Positions 35,108-45,391 of a stretch of 64,000 nucleotides of DNA are shown here, piece after piece. The notes beneath the pieces were generated by a model, which was not told the DNA's origin, searched no databases, and saw nothing but the letters and a program-made list of their open reading frames with translations. The stretch comes from Zeaxanthinibacter sp. PT1 (GTDB lineage Bacteria > Bacteroidota > Bacteroidia > Flavobacteriales > Flavobacteriaceae). The translations under genes and the position numbers were made by a program. The DNA is taken from the NCBI RefSeq assembly GCF_028464225.1, contig NZ_JAQPCN010000001.1, positions 1,546,634 to 1,610,633 of the forward strand. Direction: 5' to 3'. Within the stretch, counting starts at the first letter, position 1; each line of letters begins with the position of its first letter.

Positions 35108-37723
35108 ATGAATTCCAAGGATATCCGTTCTACCTTTTTAAATTTTTTTCAGGATAAAAAACACAAGATCGTGCCCTCGGCCCCAATGGTTATGAAGGAC
35201 GATCCCACGCTGATGTTCACCAATGCCGGGATGAACCAATTTAAAGAGTTTTTTCTTGGGATAAATACACCTGCTAACAGCAGGGTGACGGATACACAGA
35301 AGTGCCTCAGGGTGAGTGGTAAACACAACGATCTGGAAGAGGTTGGTAAAGATACCTATCACCATACGATGTTCGAGATGCTCGGGAACTGGAGTTTTGG
35401 TGATTACTTTAAGAAAGAAGCTATAGAGTGGGCCTGGGAATTACTTACAGAAGTTTACGCTATAGACAAGGATCGCCTGTATATTTCGGTTTTTGAAGGC
35501 AGTGGAGATGCGGATCAGCTATCCCTGGACCAGGAGGCTTATGAGCTTTGGAAAAATATTGTGCCCGAAGATCGTATCCTGATGGGGGATAAGAAGGACA
35601 ATTTTTGGGAAATGGGCGACCAGGGTCCTTGTGGCCCTTGCTCAGAAATCCATGTAGACCTTCGCTCTTCAGAAGAGCGGAAGAAGGTGTCCGGGGCCTC
35701 ATTGGTTAACCAGGACCATCCATTGGTAGTGGAAATATGGAACCTGGTGTTCATTCAATACAACAGGAAAGCGGATGGAAAGCTGGAACCACTTCCCGAG
35801 AAACATGTGGATACGGGGATGGGCTTTGAACGCCTGTGCATGGTATTGCAAGGGAAGCAATCTAATTACGATACAGACGTATTTATGCCCCTTATTCGAG
35901 AAATTGAAACCATCACCAATTCTGAATACCAGGAGAAAGAGGATGTTGATATTGCTATCCGGGTTATTGCAGATCATATCAGGGCAGTAGCCTTTGCCAT
36001 AGCGGACGGTCAACTTCCCAGTAATACTGGTGCGGGTTATGTAATACGCAGGATACTTAGGAGGGCTATACGGTATGGATTTACCTACTTAGGTACAAGT
36101 ACACCCTTTATGTATAAACTCGTTAAAGTTCTTTCGGACCAGATGGGAGAAGCATACCCGGAACTTAAGAGTCAAAAGCAATTAATAGAGAACGTTGTCC
36201 AGGAAGAAGAGCAGGCGTTTTTACGCACCTTAGAACAGGGTTTAGTACTCCTGGATAGTATGATCTCGGGTATGGAGGGTAAGATGCTGGACGGCCGTAA
36301 AGCTTTTGAGTTATACGATACTTTCGGATTTCCGATTGATCTGACAGCCTTGATCCTAGAAGAAAAAGGATATCAGTTAGATGTTTCCGGTTTTGAAGCT
36401 GCGATGAAGGAGCAGAAGAATCGGTCTAAAAAAGCCTCCGAAGTTTCTACCGGGGACTGGACCACCCTACTAAGTGATAAGGAGCAGGAATTTGTGGGCT
36501 ATGACACCCTGGAATCCAACGTGAAATTGGTGAAATATCGTAAGGTGGTTTCCAAGAAAGAAGGGGAGCAATACCAGCTGGTATTCAATCTTACGCCATT
36601 TTATCCTGAAGGTGGTGGGCAGGTAGGTGACAAGGGTTACTTAGAACTCCCCAATGGCGATGTGATTTATATCCTTGACACCAAACGAGAAAATAACGAG
36701 ATCGTCCATTTCGCTGAATCTCTTCCCGGAGATACCTCTGCCATATTAAAGGCCGTGGTTGACAAGAATCAAAGAAAACGAACAGCCCGGAACCACAGCG
36801 CTACGCACCTGTTACACCAGGCTTTAAGAGACATATTGGGAACTCATGTGGAACAAAAAGGTTCTGCCGTTCATTCAAAATACCTGAGATTTGATTTTTC
36901 ACATTACAGCAAATTAAGCGAGGAGGAGATTCGGCAGATAGAACAATTTGTCAATGCCAGGATATCCGAACAACTGCCCCTGAAAGAGGAGCGAAGTATC
37001 CCTATGGATAAGGCTCTTGAAGAAGGAGCCATAGCATTATTCGGCGAAAAATACGGGGATTCTGTACGGACAGTCCGTTTTGGACAGTCGATCGAATTAT
37101 GTGGTGGAACTCACGTGGCCAATACCGGAGACATCTGGCATTTTAAAATCACTTCGGAGGGAGCAATAGCTGCAGGTATAAGACGTATTGAAGCTATCAC
37201 CTCTGATGCGGTTAAATCGTATTACCAGGAGAATAACGAAACACTGTCAGAGATAAAGAACATGCTCAAAGGCCCTAAGGATGCTATTAAAGCTGTGGCA
37301 TCTCTCCAGGAGGAGAACAGCCAGCTTAAAAAACAGATCAGCGAGCTGCTAAAAGATAAGGCCAAGAACTTAAAGTCCGAATTGATAAGTGAACTGGAGG
37401 ATCACAATGGAATTCGTTTCCTTGCCCAGAAAGTAGATCTGGATGCAGGGGGGATTAAGGATCTTTCTTTTGAAATCGGAAGTAAAGAAAGTAACCTTTT
37501 CCTCTTACTGGCTTCTGATCAGGGAGGGAAAGCAATTCTTTCATGCTATATATCTAAATCTCTGGTTGAGGAAAAAGGACTTAATGCCGGGACCATTGTT
37601 CGTGAATTGGGCAAGTATATCCAAGGAGGGGGTGGCGGACAGCCGTTCTTTGCGACTGCAGGCGGGAAAAACCCCGGGGGAATAGAAGAAGCCCTTAAGG
37701 CGGCTAAGCAGTATATCAACTGA
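35108..37723 (+). CDS. alaS: Alanyl-tRNA synthetase
   Basis: Class II synthetase charging tRNA-Ala. The ATG at 35108 ([15 protein letters not shown]) gives 871 residues, the normal length; the frame is open 105 bases further upstream but that stretch overlaps the divergent M23 start and promoters. Motif 1-3 regions include [37 protein letters not shown] and [10 protein letters not shown]. The editing domain has [13 protein letters not shown] and the zinc site CGGTHV, and the C-terminal C-Ala domain ends [14 protein letters not shown]. The next gene starts one base after the stop. Confidence 0.97.
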   Translation: MNSKDIRSTFLNFFQDKKHKIVPSAPMVMKDDPTLMFTNAGMNQFKEFFLGINTPANSRVTDTQKCLRVSGKHNDLEEVGKDTYHHTMFEMLGNWSFGDYFKKEAIEWAWELLTEVYAIDKDRLYISVFEGSGDADQLSLDQEAYELWKNIVPEDRILMGDKKDNFWEMGDQGPCGPCSEIHVDLRSSEERKKVSGASLVNQDHPLVVEIWNLVFIQYNRKADGKLEPLPEKHVDTGMGFERLCMVLQGKQSNYDTDVFMPLIREIETITNSEYQEKEDVDIAIRVIADHIRAVAFAIADGQLPSNTGAGYVIRRILRRAIRYGFTYLGTSTPFMYKLVKVLSDQMGEAYPELKSQKQLIENVVQEEEQAFLRTLEQGLVLLDSMISGMEGKMLDGRKAFELYDTFGFPIDLTALILEEKGYQLDVSGFEAAMKEQKNRSKKASEVSTGDWTTLLSDKEQEFVGYDTLESNVKLVKYRKVVSKKEGEQYQLVFNLTPFYPEGGGQVGDKGYLELPNGDVIYILDTKRENNEIVHFAESLPGDTSAILKAVVDKNQRKRTARNHSATHLLHQALRDILGTHVEQKGSAVHSKYLRFDFSHYSKLSEEEIRQIEQFVNARISEQLPLKEERSIPMDKALEEGAIALFGEKYGDSVRTVRFGQSIELCGGTHVANTGDIWHFKITSEGAIAAGIRRIEAITSDAVKSYYQENNETLSEIKNMLKGPKDAIKAVASLQEENSQLKKQISELLKDKAKNLKSELISELEDHNGIRFLAQKVDLDAGGIKDLSFEIGSKESNLFLLLASDQGGKAILSCYISKSLVEEKGLNAGTIVRELGKYIQGGGGGQPFFATAGGKNPGGIEEALKAAKQYIN

Positions 37724-37724
37724 T

Positions 37725-38660
37725 ATGGAACTTCTGACCATGGTGCCGATAAGTAGTTCGGGCAATCCGATCGATTACCGATCCAGGGTGCTTGTACTGG
37801 GTTCCTGTTTCGCGGAACATATGGGTAGTAAACTTGAATACTTCCAATTCCGGAACCTGCGTAATCCATTTGGTATCATTTACCAGCCCCAGGCGATTTA
37901 TGAACTGGTAAGAAGGTCCCTGGAACGGGATTATTTCACCGGAGAAGAACTCTTTAAACTCAATGAGCGATGGCATTGCTTTGCGGTGCATTCAGACCTC
38001 AGCAACCCGGATAAGGAAGCACTTTTGCAAAACCTGAACCAAGGCCTGGACGACACGGCATCCTATCTCCAAAAAGCCACCCATATCTTGATCACGTTGG
38101 GTACTTCATGGGTCTATAGGTACAAAAGAACTGGGAAGCTAGTCGCCAATTGCCATAAGGTGCCCCAACGCGAATTTCAAAAAGAACTGCTAACCCAGGC
38201 GGTAATCACAGGCTACCTGGATCAATTAAGTCAATTGTTGCGAAAAAGAAATTCCCGCATTCATCTCACCTTCACCGTCTCACCGGTAAGGCACCTCAGG
38301 GACGGTTTTGTTGAGAACCAACGAAGTAAAGCCCAGTTGATATCGTCAGTGCACCAGCTGAAAGGGGTTTCGTATTTCCCTTCTTACGAATTGATGATGG
38401 ATGAATTGAGGGACTATCGGTTTTACACGGCAGACATGGTGCATCCTAACGAAATCGCTATTAATTATATATGGGAGCGCTTCAGGGTGAGCTCAATAGC
38501 GGCAGACGCCTATCCAATTATGGAGCAGGTAATGGCTATCAGGAAGGGTATGGCCCATCGGCCGTTCAATCCTGATTCACAGACCCATCGTGCTTTCCTT
38601 TCCTCCCTGGAACAGAAAATCATGGTTCTCAGGGACTCGTACCCGTTCATGAAATTTTAG
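37725..38660 (+). CDS. GSCFA-domain protein (SGNH-like)
   Basis: 311 residues of the GSCFA family, named for the motif seen here as LVLGSCFAEHMG near residues 26-36. Other family segments are NPFGIIYQPQAI, THILITLGTSWVY, CHKVPQ and TFTVSPVRHLRDGFVENQRSKAQL. The C-terminal DMVHPNEIAINYIWERF resembles block V of SGNH hydrolases, with Asp and His. Function is not established; an esterase-like activity is plausible from the fold. The gene is coupled to alaS with a single intervening base and ends 4 bases before the convergent hydroxylase gene. Confidence 0.9.
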   Translation: MELLTMVPISSSGNPIDYRSRVLVLGSCFAEHMGSKLEYFQFRNLRNPFGIIYQPQAIYELVRRSLERDYFTGEELFKLNERWHCFAVHSDLSNPDKEALLQNLNQGLDDTASYLQKATHILITLGTSWVYRYKRTGKLVANCHKVPQREFQKELLTQAVITGYLDQLSQLLRKRNSRIHLTFTVSPVRHLRDGFVENQRSKAQLISSVHQLKGVSYFPSYELMMDELRDYRFYTADMVHPNEIAINYIWERFRVSSIAADAYPIMEQVMAIRKGMAHRPFNPDSQTHRAFLSSLEQKIMVLRDSYPFMKF

Positions 38661-38664
38661 GCAT

Positions 38665-40416
38665 TTACCGGACCAGGGACTGGTCTACCAATGCTAAACC
38701 GTCATCGATCAGGTGACCGAGATTGGGATTTTCTTCTTTTACCTTGTTGAGATGAGCTGCTATTTCTTCAGCAAACTCCTGGTTATTACTTTCAACGGCA
38801 AGCTCGTAAAGTTCAACGGAGAGTAACCAATCTTTTGGATAGTGCGAAACCAGTTCCTTGAATACCTTGTTCCTGGAAACCGTCGTGTTAATTCCTTCCC
38901 GGAAATGACGTATCTGCTCGTACAGTGATGCGAGCTTTTTACGTTCAGGGGACCGATTATCTTTGGGCGGAGTCTGGGAGATTTCGTGGGTGATCAGATC
39001 AAAACTTTGCAGATCTGCAGGCCCATTGTAGGCTGATACAATTCTCTCACCTACAGCCATACTGTATAGGTTCTCATTGGAGGCGAAGATCACTTTCTCT
39101 TCATGGTTGACTTTGCAATTACGGAAGGTGATCAGGATAATTTCTCCTTTAAGGTTCCTGGTGCCGGTGACTATTTCACCTTCTATGGTAACACCACCTT
39201 CAAATTCCAATTTTACGGTTTCTCCTTCGTAAATATTGTAGGCCTTGAGGTCTACAGGACTCATATCTTCTATCGGGAGATTAATTCCTTTTAATTTTCC
39301 TATAGGCGTACCGAATCCGGAGCTGTGGTGGCGTGTGCTGTGGCCTACCAATTCCCTGTCTCTGAATGCTAATGCTGCAGGCCCAACTGCTTGCACATAA
39401 ACCGGGTTACCTTCATGAGCGATGACTTCTTTAAATACTCCTGAAATCTGCAAACCTGTATTGAGCTCCACCGTGCCTAAAGCTTCGGAATGGATTAATT
39501 TTCGGACAGCTTCTAATCCTCCTTTTCTCAGCGCCATGGTATTCGCAAATTCTTCCAGTACCTGGCTGAGGTAGGCAAAGTCCGGAGTGACAAATAATTG
39601 CGGTTGTGGTTTAGTGATATCAAAGGATGTCTGTGCTGCCTCGATGGAATACGGTATTTTTTTTACTTTCTCAGTCATACACCAGGCGCTCTCGCCTATG
39701 GAAGAGAGCAATCCCGCCCCGTAGATCTTGGGGTCATCTATACTGCCGATCAGGCCGTATTCTACTGTCCACCAGTGCAGGTTACGGATAAGGGCCATTT
39801 CACTGGGTTCCCCCATGTTTTCCTGTAAGTATTCTATGTGCTTTTCGGCCTTCTCTATCTCATCTTCGGGAGTGTCTTCGGCTTCTTTAATGATTGATAA
39901 GTGCCGTACCGCTTCGTAAAGCTCATAGTCCCTTGCGCTGGATATGGCCTTACTGCCAATTTCACCAAAACGCCTCAGGTATTCGGAATACTCCGGGTTT
40001 GCAATAATGGGGGCATGCCCGGCTCCCTCATGGATAATGTCCGGGGCAGGGGTGTATTCTATGTGGTTAAGTTGTCTTATGTCTGAGGCAATCACCAGTA
40101 CATTGTAAGCCTGGAATTCCATAAACGCTGATGGAGGTATAAAGCCATCTACGGCAACAGCGGCCCAACCGATCTCCTTTAGAATACGGTTCATCCCATA
40201 CATGTTGGGTATATGATCTATACTGATCCCGGTTTTCTTCAGGCCGTCCAGGTAAGAGGAATGAGCAACCTTGCTCAGGTAGTCCACGTTTTTACGCATC
40301 ACATATCGCCATACTGCCTGGTCTACGGCCGTATAGGAATCGTAATGTTGTGGCTTTATATATTGCTTTAAATGCTTGGGTAACTTGTCCAGAATAGGAT
40401 TACTCTCGTACGACAT
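38665..40416 (-). CDS. Pterin-dependent aromatic amino acid hydroxylase (phenylalanine 4-monooxygenase type)
   Basis: 583-residue non-haem iron enzyme that hydroxylates phenylalanine (or tryptophan) with tetrahydropterin and O2. The iron ligands are visible: His129 and His134 in PDIIHEGAGH and Glu219 in WWTVEYG. Other family segments are FIPPSAFMEFQA and YGAGLLSSIGES. The catalytic part ends near residue 320; the remaining ~260 residues form an extra C-terminal region with a beta-rich segment and a helical tail (SPERKKLASLYEQIRHF). Proteobacterial PhhA is about half this length. No pterin-4a-carbinolamine dehydratase gene is adjacent. Monocistronic. Confidence 0.88.
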   Translation of the reverse strand: MSYESNPILDKLPKHLKQYIKPQHYDSYTAVDQAVWRYVMRKNVDYLSKVAHSSYLDGLKKTGISIDHIPNMYGMNRILKEIGWAAVAVDGFIPPSAFMEFQAYNVLVIASDIRQLNHIEYTPAPDIIHEGAGHAPIIANPEYSEYLRRFGEIGSKAISSARDYELYEAVRHLSIIKEAEDTPEDEIEKAEKHIEYLQENMGEPSEMALIRNLHWWTVEYGLIGSIDDPKIYGAGLLSSIGESAWCMTEKVKKIPYSIEAAQTSFDITKPQPQLFVTPDFAYLSQVLEEFANTMALRKGGLEAVRKLIHSEALGTVELNTGLQISGVFKEVIAHEGNPVYVQAVGPAALAFRDRELVGHSTRHHSSGFGTPIGKLKGINLPIEDMSPVDLKAYNIYEGETVKLEFEGGVTIEGEIVTGTRNLKGEIILITFRNCKVNHEEKVIFASNENLYSMAVGERIVSAYNGPADLQSFDLITHEISQTPPKDNRSPERKKLASLYEQIRHFREGINTTVSRNKVFKELVSHYPKDWLLSVELYELAVESNNQEFAEEIAAHLNKVKEENPNLGHLIDDGLALVDQSLVR

Positions 40417-40443
40417 TCGTTCAAAATTTTCTCTTGTAAAGAT

Positions 40444-40469
40444 ACAAAAAACCGCCCGAAAGGGGCGGT
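40444..40469 (-). terminator. Terminator after the DUF4136 lipoprotein gene
   Basis: On the minus strand ACCGCCCC-TTTC-GGGCGGT followed by a run of T, seven bases after the stop. It separates this gene from the phenylalanine hydroxylase gene downstream. Confidence 0.88.
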
Positions 40470-40475
40470 GAATTT

Positions 40476-41060
40476 TTAATTGGCAGCAACAGTATTTGGA
40501 GGATATTCTGATAGTATCTCACTGACAAATTCCTTAATCCTCGCTTCTTTCTTTTCAATATTGCCTGAATAGTTCAAAGAGCCTATACCGCGACCTTGCC
40601 ATACGAGTTCTTTGGTCCTGGCATCGATCAGGTCTATAAATAATGAGCCTTCGGTTCGCGTAGAGACGTTGTAGCCTCCGTACCCGGGCCAGCCATAGAA
40701 ACCGTAAGGATTCCAGGCACCCCAGCCCCAACCCCAGCCCCAGCCCCATCCAAGGCCAAACCTGTTGTTGTAAACGTCTACTCTTTCTTTCTCCCTGGTA
40801 AAGATACTTACCAGGATATCCGGTTCCTGTGATTTAATGAATCCCCTGGCGTTCATTTCCGATTCAATGGCTCTCAGGATGCGCTTTTTGTCAAGATCAG
40901 AGATCTCTGCCTGGTCTATGCCTGTCTTATAGAAGGCATAGCTTTTGTAGGTGTTAAAATCGGCCTTGGTATCATAATCAGTGGCTACACGAACAGAAAC
41001 ACAGGCGCTGACTACCAGCAATAGCAGTACCGGAAGTCCAATTAGTTTAATTTTTTTCAT
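40476..41060 (-). CDS. DUF4136 lipoprotein with Gly-Trp repeat
   Basis: 194-residue lipoprotein: signal MKKIKLIGLPVLLLLVVSAC with the lipid-accepting Cys20. The DUF4136 domain spans TDYDTKADFNTYKSYAFY, ESEMNARGFIKSQEPDILVSIFT and SLFIDLIDARTKELVWQGRGIGSL. A low-complexity insertion (about residues 101-131) runs in WG steps followed by Pro/Tyr/Gly-rich sequence; WG/YG-rich inserts here are common in the family. It is probably anchored in the periplasm or outer membrane. Function unknown. It has its own terminator. Confidence 0.88.
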   Translation of the reverse strand: MKKIKLIGLPVLLLLVVSACVSVRVATDYDTKADFNTYKSYAFYKTGIDQAEISDLDKKRILRAIESEMNARGFIKSQEPDILVSIFTREKERVDVYNNRFGLGWGWGWGWGWGAWNPYGFYGWPGYGGYNVSTRTEGSLFIDLIDARTKELVWQGRGIGSLNYSGNIEKKEARIKEFVSEILSEYPPNTVAAN

Positions 41061-41121
41061 AGTATTTTTTTTAAAGAACGTATTGTTAAAAAGTCACAAA
41101 TACCATGCCGAAAACCTAATT

Positions 41122-41280
41122 TTAGTAGCTGTTCGTTTTCGCGTCATAGCCATAAGGACAGTGCCTGCAGCCGCTTTCACAACAATAACCTCTCTTTAGC
41201 AGATACTGTGCTGTGAAAACCCTGTATCCTTCTTTGGTAAGGTAGTAATCTCCTTCCTCGGCAGGGATGGATTTCTTCAT
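41122..41280 (-). CDS. DUF5522 small cysteine-rich protein
   Basis: 52-residue protein starting MKKSIPAEEGDYYLTKEGYR and containing GYCCESGCRHCPYGYD. The CCxSGCRHCPYG signature identifies DUF5522, a family of tiny proteins with a likely metal-binding cysteine cluster (four Cys here). Function is unknown. It lies about 60 bases upstream of the DUF4136 gene on the same strand, so the two may share a transcript. Confidence 0.85.
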   Translation of the reverse strand: MKKSIPAEEGDYYLTKEGYRVFTAQYLLKRGYCCESGCRHCPYGYDAKTNSY

Positions 41281-41459
41281 GGGGATATGTTTTAAGATAC
41301 AAAATTACGGAATTATCAATTGAAAGATGTTTGTGCCCATATGTAGTGATTGTAAGTCAGAATTAACGATTTAACGTTAAATCTTGCTCCAAAACATGGA
41401 TTTGCAGCTAGTTTGGCATTATACCTGTAACTTTATATAACCTAAAAAGGAAGTATTTC

Positions 41460-41783
41460 ATGATCGTGGTATTCAGACCAATCTTTCTCAAGAATTATGT
41501 AGGCCTGTCCCTATGGCCGCTGATCATACTCAAGGCTGATGCCTTACGAGCAGATTCGGTACTCATTAACCATGAAAAGATCCATTTGAGGCAGCAACGC
41601 GAATTACTGATTATCCCTTTTTACCTTTTTTACTTCACCGAGTGGTTAATTCGTTTGCTGTATTATCGCAATGCCTACAATGCTTATAAAAATCTGAGCT
41701 TTGAAAAGGAGGCGTACCATAATGAAACGAACCTGGACTATCTGAAAACTCGGAAACCCTTTACATTTATTAAATATCTTTGA
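41460..41783 (+). CDS. Small membrane protein with HExxH motif
   Basis: 107 residues. HEKIH (residues 38-42) within NHEKIHLRQQREL matches the gluzincin zinc motif. A hydrophobic helix follows at about 49-68, and FEKEAY at 81-86 could supply a third ligand (Glu82 or Glu84). I recall similar short proteins in other Flavobacteriia but know no characterised member. It is 4 bases upstream of the PLP enzyme gene, so co-transcribed with it. A membrane-associated mini-peptidase is a guess from the motif; loss of activity is equally possible. Confidence 0.7.
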   Translation: MIVVFRPIFLKNYVGLSLWPLIILKADALRADSVLINHEKIHLRQQRELLIIPFYLFYFTEWLIRLLYYRNAYNAYKNLSFEKEAYHNETNLDYLKTRKPFTFIKYL

Positions 41784-41787
41784 GGCG

Positions 41788-42711
41788 ATGGGCCTTAGCT
41801 TTCCTATTATAGTGACTACACAGAGTGTTGAACTTTCGGTATTGGAAGACGCAGACGTCGTCTTGGATATCCGGCGGGAAGATCTTATTCACCCGCTGAT
41901 TTCGGGAAATAAATACCGCAAGCTGAAATATAACCTTATTGAGGCCAAGGAAAGGGGAGTGACTACTTTACTGACTTTTGGCGGCGCCTATTCTAACCAT
42001 ATTGCTGCCACTGCATGTGTGGGTCGTGAATATGATTTCAGGACCATTGGAATTATCAGGGGAGAAGAACTGTCTGTAAAAACAGATCAGAACCCAACAC
42101 TTACACTTGCTGCTAAAAATGGCATGGCCCTGGAATTTATCAGCCGTGAAAAGTACAGGCAGAAGAACAGCCCGGAATTCCTGCAGGCCATGGAGCAGCG
42201 CTATGGTGATTTTTATTTGCTGCCGGAAGGTGGAACCAATAGTCTCGCGGTTAGAGGCTGTGAGGAAATATTAAGTTCGGAGGATGAACATTACGGGTAT
42301 ATCTGCAGCAGTGCCGGAACCGGGGGAACCCTTGCCGGGCTGATAAATGCATCGTTTAAACATCAGCAGGTCATTGGTTTTCCCGCTCTGAAGGGTTCTT
42401 TTTTAAATAAAGATATTTGTAACTTTGCCCGGAACCCAAATTGGTGCCTGGAAGAAGATTACCACTTTGGCGGGTATGCCAAAATAAATAAAGAGCTCAT
42501 CCATTTTATTAACGACTTCAGGGAACAAACCGGAATTCCGCTTGATCCTGTTTATACCGGGAAAATGATGTATGGAATCCTGGACAAGGTCAGCAAGGGG
42601 GATTTCCCCAGGGGGAGTAAGATATTGGCCATACATACCGGGGGCTTACAGGGAATTGCAGGAATGAATGAAAAACTGATGAAAAAGAATCTGCCTACAC
42701 TATGTCTATAA
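41788..42711 (+). CDS. PLP-dependent ACC deaminase / D-cysteine desulfhydrase family enzyme
   Basis: 307-residue fold-type II PLP enzyme. The PLP lysine is Lys42 in SGNKYRKLKYNL. The phosphate/carboxylate motif is LLTFGGAYSNHIAATA, and the glycine loop is SSAGTGGTLAGL. Members deaminate D-cysteine, D-serine-type substrates or 1-aminocyclopropane-1-carboxylate; which one applies here cannot be read from the sequence. At ~307 residues it is slightly shorter than the typical 330. It is second in a tight run and its end overlaps the glucosaminidase gene start by 10 bases. Confidence 0.85.
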   Translation: MGLSFPIIVTTQSVELSVLEDADVVLDIRREDLIHPLISGNKYRKLKYNLIEAKERGVTTLLTFGGAYSNHIAATACVGREYDFRTIGIIRGEELSVKTDQNPTLTLAAKNGMALEFISREKYRQKNSPEFLQAMEQRYGDFYLLPEGGTNSLAVRGCEEILSSEDEHYGYICSSAGTGGTLAGLINASFKHQQVIGFPALKGSFLNKDICNFARNPNWCLEEDYHFGGYAKINKELIHFINDFREQTGIPLDPVYTGKMMYGILDKVSKGDFPRGSKILAIHTGGLQGIAGMNEKLMKKNLPTLCL

Positions 42712-43541
42712 GATCATTAGTGCTTGTGATGGTTTTACTTGTCTTCTTGTCCAGTTGTGGTTCCAAGAAGCGTACCACCTACAAAAAACCCGAACGTACT
42801 GTTACGGAGCAAGCCAGCATTAAAAATCCTTCGGTCGAAGAAAAGAGTGATTACCCTATGCCAGTGGACGATGGCAAATTTGTTTCAATCGCTATAACTG
42901 ATATCCAGGATTATATCAAAACCTTTTCCGAGATCGCTCAATTTGAGATGAAAGCCTATGGTATTCCGGCTAGTATCACCTTAGCGCAGGGTATACTGGA
43001 GAGTGGATACGGACAGGGCGAACTCACCCGTAAAACCAATAATCATTTTGGGATTAAGTGCCATACAGGGTGGAATGGCGCCTATGAATCACATGACGAT
43101 GATGAGAAAGGGGAATGTTTCAGGAAATACAACCACCCGATGTATTCCTTCAGGGATCACAGTATTTTTTTATCTACCAGGGCCAGGTATGCCTCCTTAT
43201 TTGACTTGCGAAGAGATGATTACAAAGGTTGGGCTCACGGTCTTCGCGCAGCGGGATACGCTACAGACCGGCGTTATCCTCAAAAGCTGATCGACTTCAT
43301 AGAGCGATACCAATTATATAAATACGACCAGGAAGTATTACAGGATGGTTACAGTGTGAAGAGAGAACCTAAGGCGGTTTTTTATTCCCGTCACACCGTA
43401 CAAAAAGGAGATACTCTATACTCCCTATCGAGGAAATATTTTATATCTGTTCCAGATCTTATGGAGCTTAATAACCTGAAGGATCACAAGCTGGCGATAG
43501 GCCAGGTTCTAAAGATCCGCTCAGAACATAGCAGACAATAA
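42702..43541 (+). CDS. Lipoprotein glucosaminidase with LysM domain
   Basis: 279 residues: lipoprotein signal with lipobox LSSC (Cys19), a Lys/Pro/Thr-rich linker, and an N-acetylglucosaminidase domain (about residues 75-215) with [35 protein letters not shown] and [20 protein letters not shown]-terminal LysM repeat ([27 protein letters not shown]) binds the sugar backbone. The catalytic Glu is most likely that of ILESGYG. It should cleave peptidoglycan from the outer-membrane side. It overlaps the PLP enzyme gene by 10 bases and is one base from hemL. Confidence 0.92.
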   Translation: MSIRSLVLVMVLLVFLSSCGSKKRTTYKKPERTVTEQASIKNPSVEEKSDYPMPVDDGKFVSIAITDIQDYIKTFSEIAQFEMKAYGIPASITLAQGILESGYGQGELTRKTNNHFGIKCHTGWNGAYESHDDDEKGECFRKYNHPMYSFRDHSIFLSTRARYASLFDLRRDDYKGWAHGLRAAGYATDRRYPQKLIDFIERYQLYKYDQEVLQDGYSVKREPKAVFYSRHTVQKGDTLYSLSRKYFISVPDLMELNNLKDHKLAIGQVLKIRSEHSRQ

Positions 43542-43542
43542 T

Positions 43543-44829
43543 ATGAGATATCAACGAAGCAGCGCCCTTTTTAAAGAGGCGCAGCAATATATACCCGGCG
43601 GAGTCAATTCGCCCGTAAGAGCATTCAAGGCAGTGGGAGGGAACCCGGTCTTTGTAAAAGAAGCCAAAGGCGCTTATTTCTATGATGAAGATGGTAATAA
43701 GTATATAGACTTCATCGCTTCCTGGGGCCCACTTATATTTGGCCATGCCTACCAGCCTGTACTCGATGCACTTATCGAGAGTGCAAAAAAAGGAACATCC
43801 TTCGGGATGCCCACAGAATTGGAGACCCGGATCGCTAAACTGGCGGTTTCCATGGTTCCCGGGATAGACAAGATACGTTTTGTGAATAGTGGGACGGAGG
43901 CTTGTATGAGTGCCGTACGCCTAGCACGGGGTTTTACCAAGAAGGAGAAAATTATAAAATTTGCCGGTTGCTACCATGGCCATGCCGATGCATTTCTGAT
44001 CCAGGCAGGTAGTGGAGCGGTTACATTTGGTAGCCCGAACAGTCCGGGGGTAACCAAAGGAACTGCGAAAGATACGCTGCTGGCCTCTTATAACGACCTA
44101 TCACAAGTAGAAGAGTTGGTTAAAGCCAATCAAGGTGAGATTGCAGCCATTATCCTGGAGCCGGTAGCCGGAAACATGGGGTGCATCCCCCCTAAAGAGG
44201 GTTTTATAAGTGGACTCCGTTCACTTTGTGACAAAGAAGGAATACTGCTTATTTTTGATGAAGTGATGACAGGGTTCCGCCTGGCAAAAGGAGGTGCCCA
44301 GGAAGTGCTGGGGACACTAGCCGATATCGTGACCTTTGGCAAAGTCATCGGTGGCGGACTCCCAGTAGGTGCTTTTGCTGCCAGGGCAGAAATCATGGAT
44401 CACCTGGCGCCAAGCGGACCCGTGTACCAGGCCGGTACACTCAGTGGTAATCCATTGGCGATGAGTGCAGGATTTGCCATGCTGAAGGCTTTAAATGAAA
44501 ACCCGGCAGTATTTACAAGCCTTGAGGATAAGGCAACGTATCTACAGGAGGGAATGAAGCCCATACTGGATAAAAAAGGGGTTCCGTACCGGATCAACCG
44601 TTTTGGTTCTATGATTTCACTGCATTTTTCTGAACAAGAGGTGATCGATTTTGCCAGTGCAGCGGCATGTGATCACGATCTGTTCAATAAATATTTCCAC
44701 GGAATGCTGAACAGGGGGGTATACCTTCCTCCCAGTGCATTTGAAAGTTATTTTCTCAATGATGCCATTAGCATGGATGACTTGGACCATGTTCTTACGG
44801 CATTCGCTGAGACTATAGACAGTTTATAG
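43543..44829 (+). CDS. hemL: Glutamate-1-semialdehyde 2,1-aminomutase
   Basis: 428-residue PLP enzyme making 5-aminolevulinate in the C5 tetrapyrrole pathway. Lys267 in [16 protein letters not shown] is the PLP lysine. Other motifs are [57 protein letters not shown] and [16 protein letters not shown]. The start is one base after the glucosaminidase stop, and a strong terminator follows, so it closes a four-gene run. The other haem-pathway genes are not in the window. Confidence 0.97.
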   Translation: MRYQRSSALFKEAQQYIPGGVNSPVRAFKAVGGNPVFVKEAKGAYFYDEDGNKYIDFIASWGPLIFGHAYQPVLDALIESAKKGTSFGMPTELETRIAKLAVSMVPGIDKIRFVNSGTEACMSAVRLARGFTKKEKIIKFAGCYHGHADAFLIQAGSGAVTFGSPNSPGVTKGTAKDTLLASYNDLSQVEELVKANQGEIAAIILEPVAGNMGCIPPKEGFISGLRSLCDKEGILLIFDEVMTGFRLAKGGAQEVLGTLADIVTFGKVIGGGLPVGAFAARAEIMDHLAPSGPVYQAGTLSGNPLAMSAGFAMLKALNENPAVFTSLEDKATYLQEGMKPILDKKGVPYRINRFGSMISLHFSEQEVIDFASAAACDHDLFNKYFHGMLNRGVYLPPSAFESYFLNDAISMDDLDHVLTAFAETIDSL

Positions 44830-44856
44830 TTTTTATTCCAGGAATACTTATAACAA

Positions 44857-44886
44857 CAAGGGCGCGGAATAACCGCGCCCTTGTCT
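44857..44886 (+). terminator. Terminator after hemL
   Basis: CAAGGGCGCGG-AATAA-CCGCGCCCTTG, a perfect 11-bp stem, followed by TCTTTC. The stem is very strong but the T-run is weak. Confidence 0.8.
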
Positions 44887-44913
44887 TTCAGAACCAAATT
44901 TAAGTTCCTTAAA

Positions 44914-45090
44914 TCATTGTACAAATTCCAGTTGGACCACTGCTTCAGGTGTGAGTTCTTCGGCCTCAGCATTTTTTACAGCATCTGCAATGACATCTTC
45001 CCGAGTAGGTTCAGGTTCTGTCAGTTCGTAGATGCCAATGGCTGCCAGGAAACAAACAAAGTAGAGCAGGCTTTTGATTTTGTAGGACAT
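44914..45090 (-). CDS. Small secreted or membrane protein, unknown
   Basis: 58 residues from the ATG at 45090: a hydrophobic N-terminal segment (SYKIKSLLYFVCFLAAIGIYEL) that is either a signal or one membrane helix, then an acidic stretch TEPEPTREDVIADAVKNAEAEELTPEAV. The frame stays open 25 codons further upstream but without signal-like sequence. It reaches to within 31 bases of the hemL terminator, convergent with hemL. No family recognised; the signal-like start and ordered codon use are the support. Confidence 0.55.
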   Translation of the reverse strand: MSYKIKSLLYFVCFLAAIGIYELTEPEPTREDVIADAVKNAEAEELTPEAVVQLEFVQ

Positions 45091-45391
45091 AATTTGGGGT
45101 TTTAATACAACTAAGATAGGGTCTTGAAATACACAGACCGGCAGTATGTTGTGAACCCACTGCATTTTGCTGTTAACTATCTAAAAGTTGTGGTAAAAGT
45201 TAAACAACCTTCGTTCACACCGGAAACAGCCTGCATTTCATCGGTGAAATTCACGATTTAAAGCTGTGTTGGTCTCCTTACTTCCTGATACTAGTCGACT
45301 TATGTTGTTAAACTAAACCTAAAATTGTAACAATCCGGTTCGTTACTAGTCTATTTAAGTATAAAACCATTCATCATTAAACAATCAAAAA

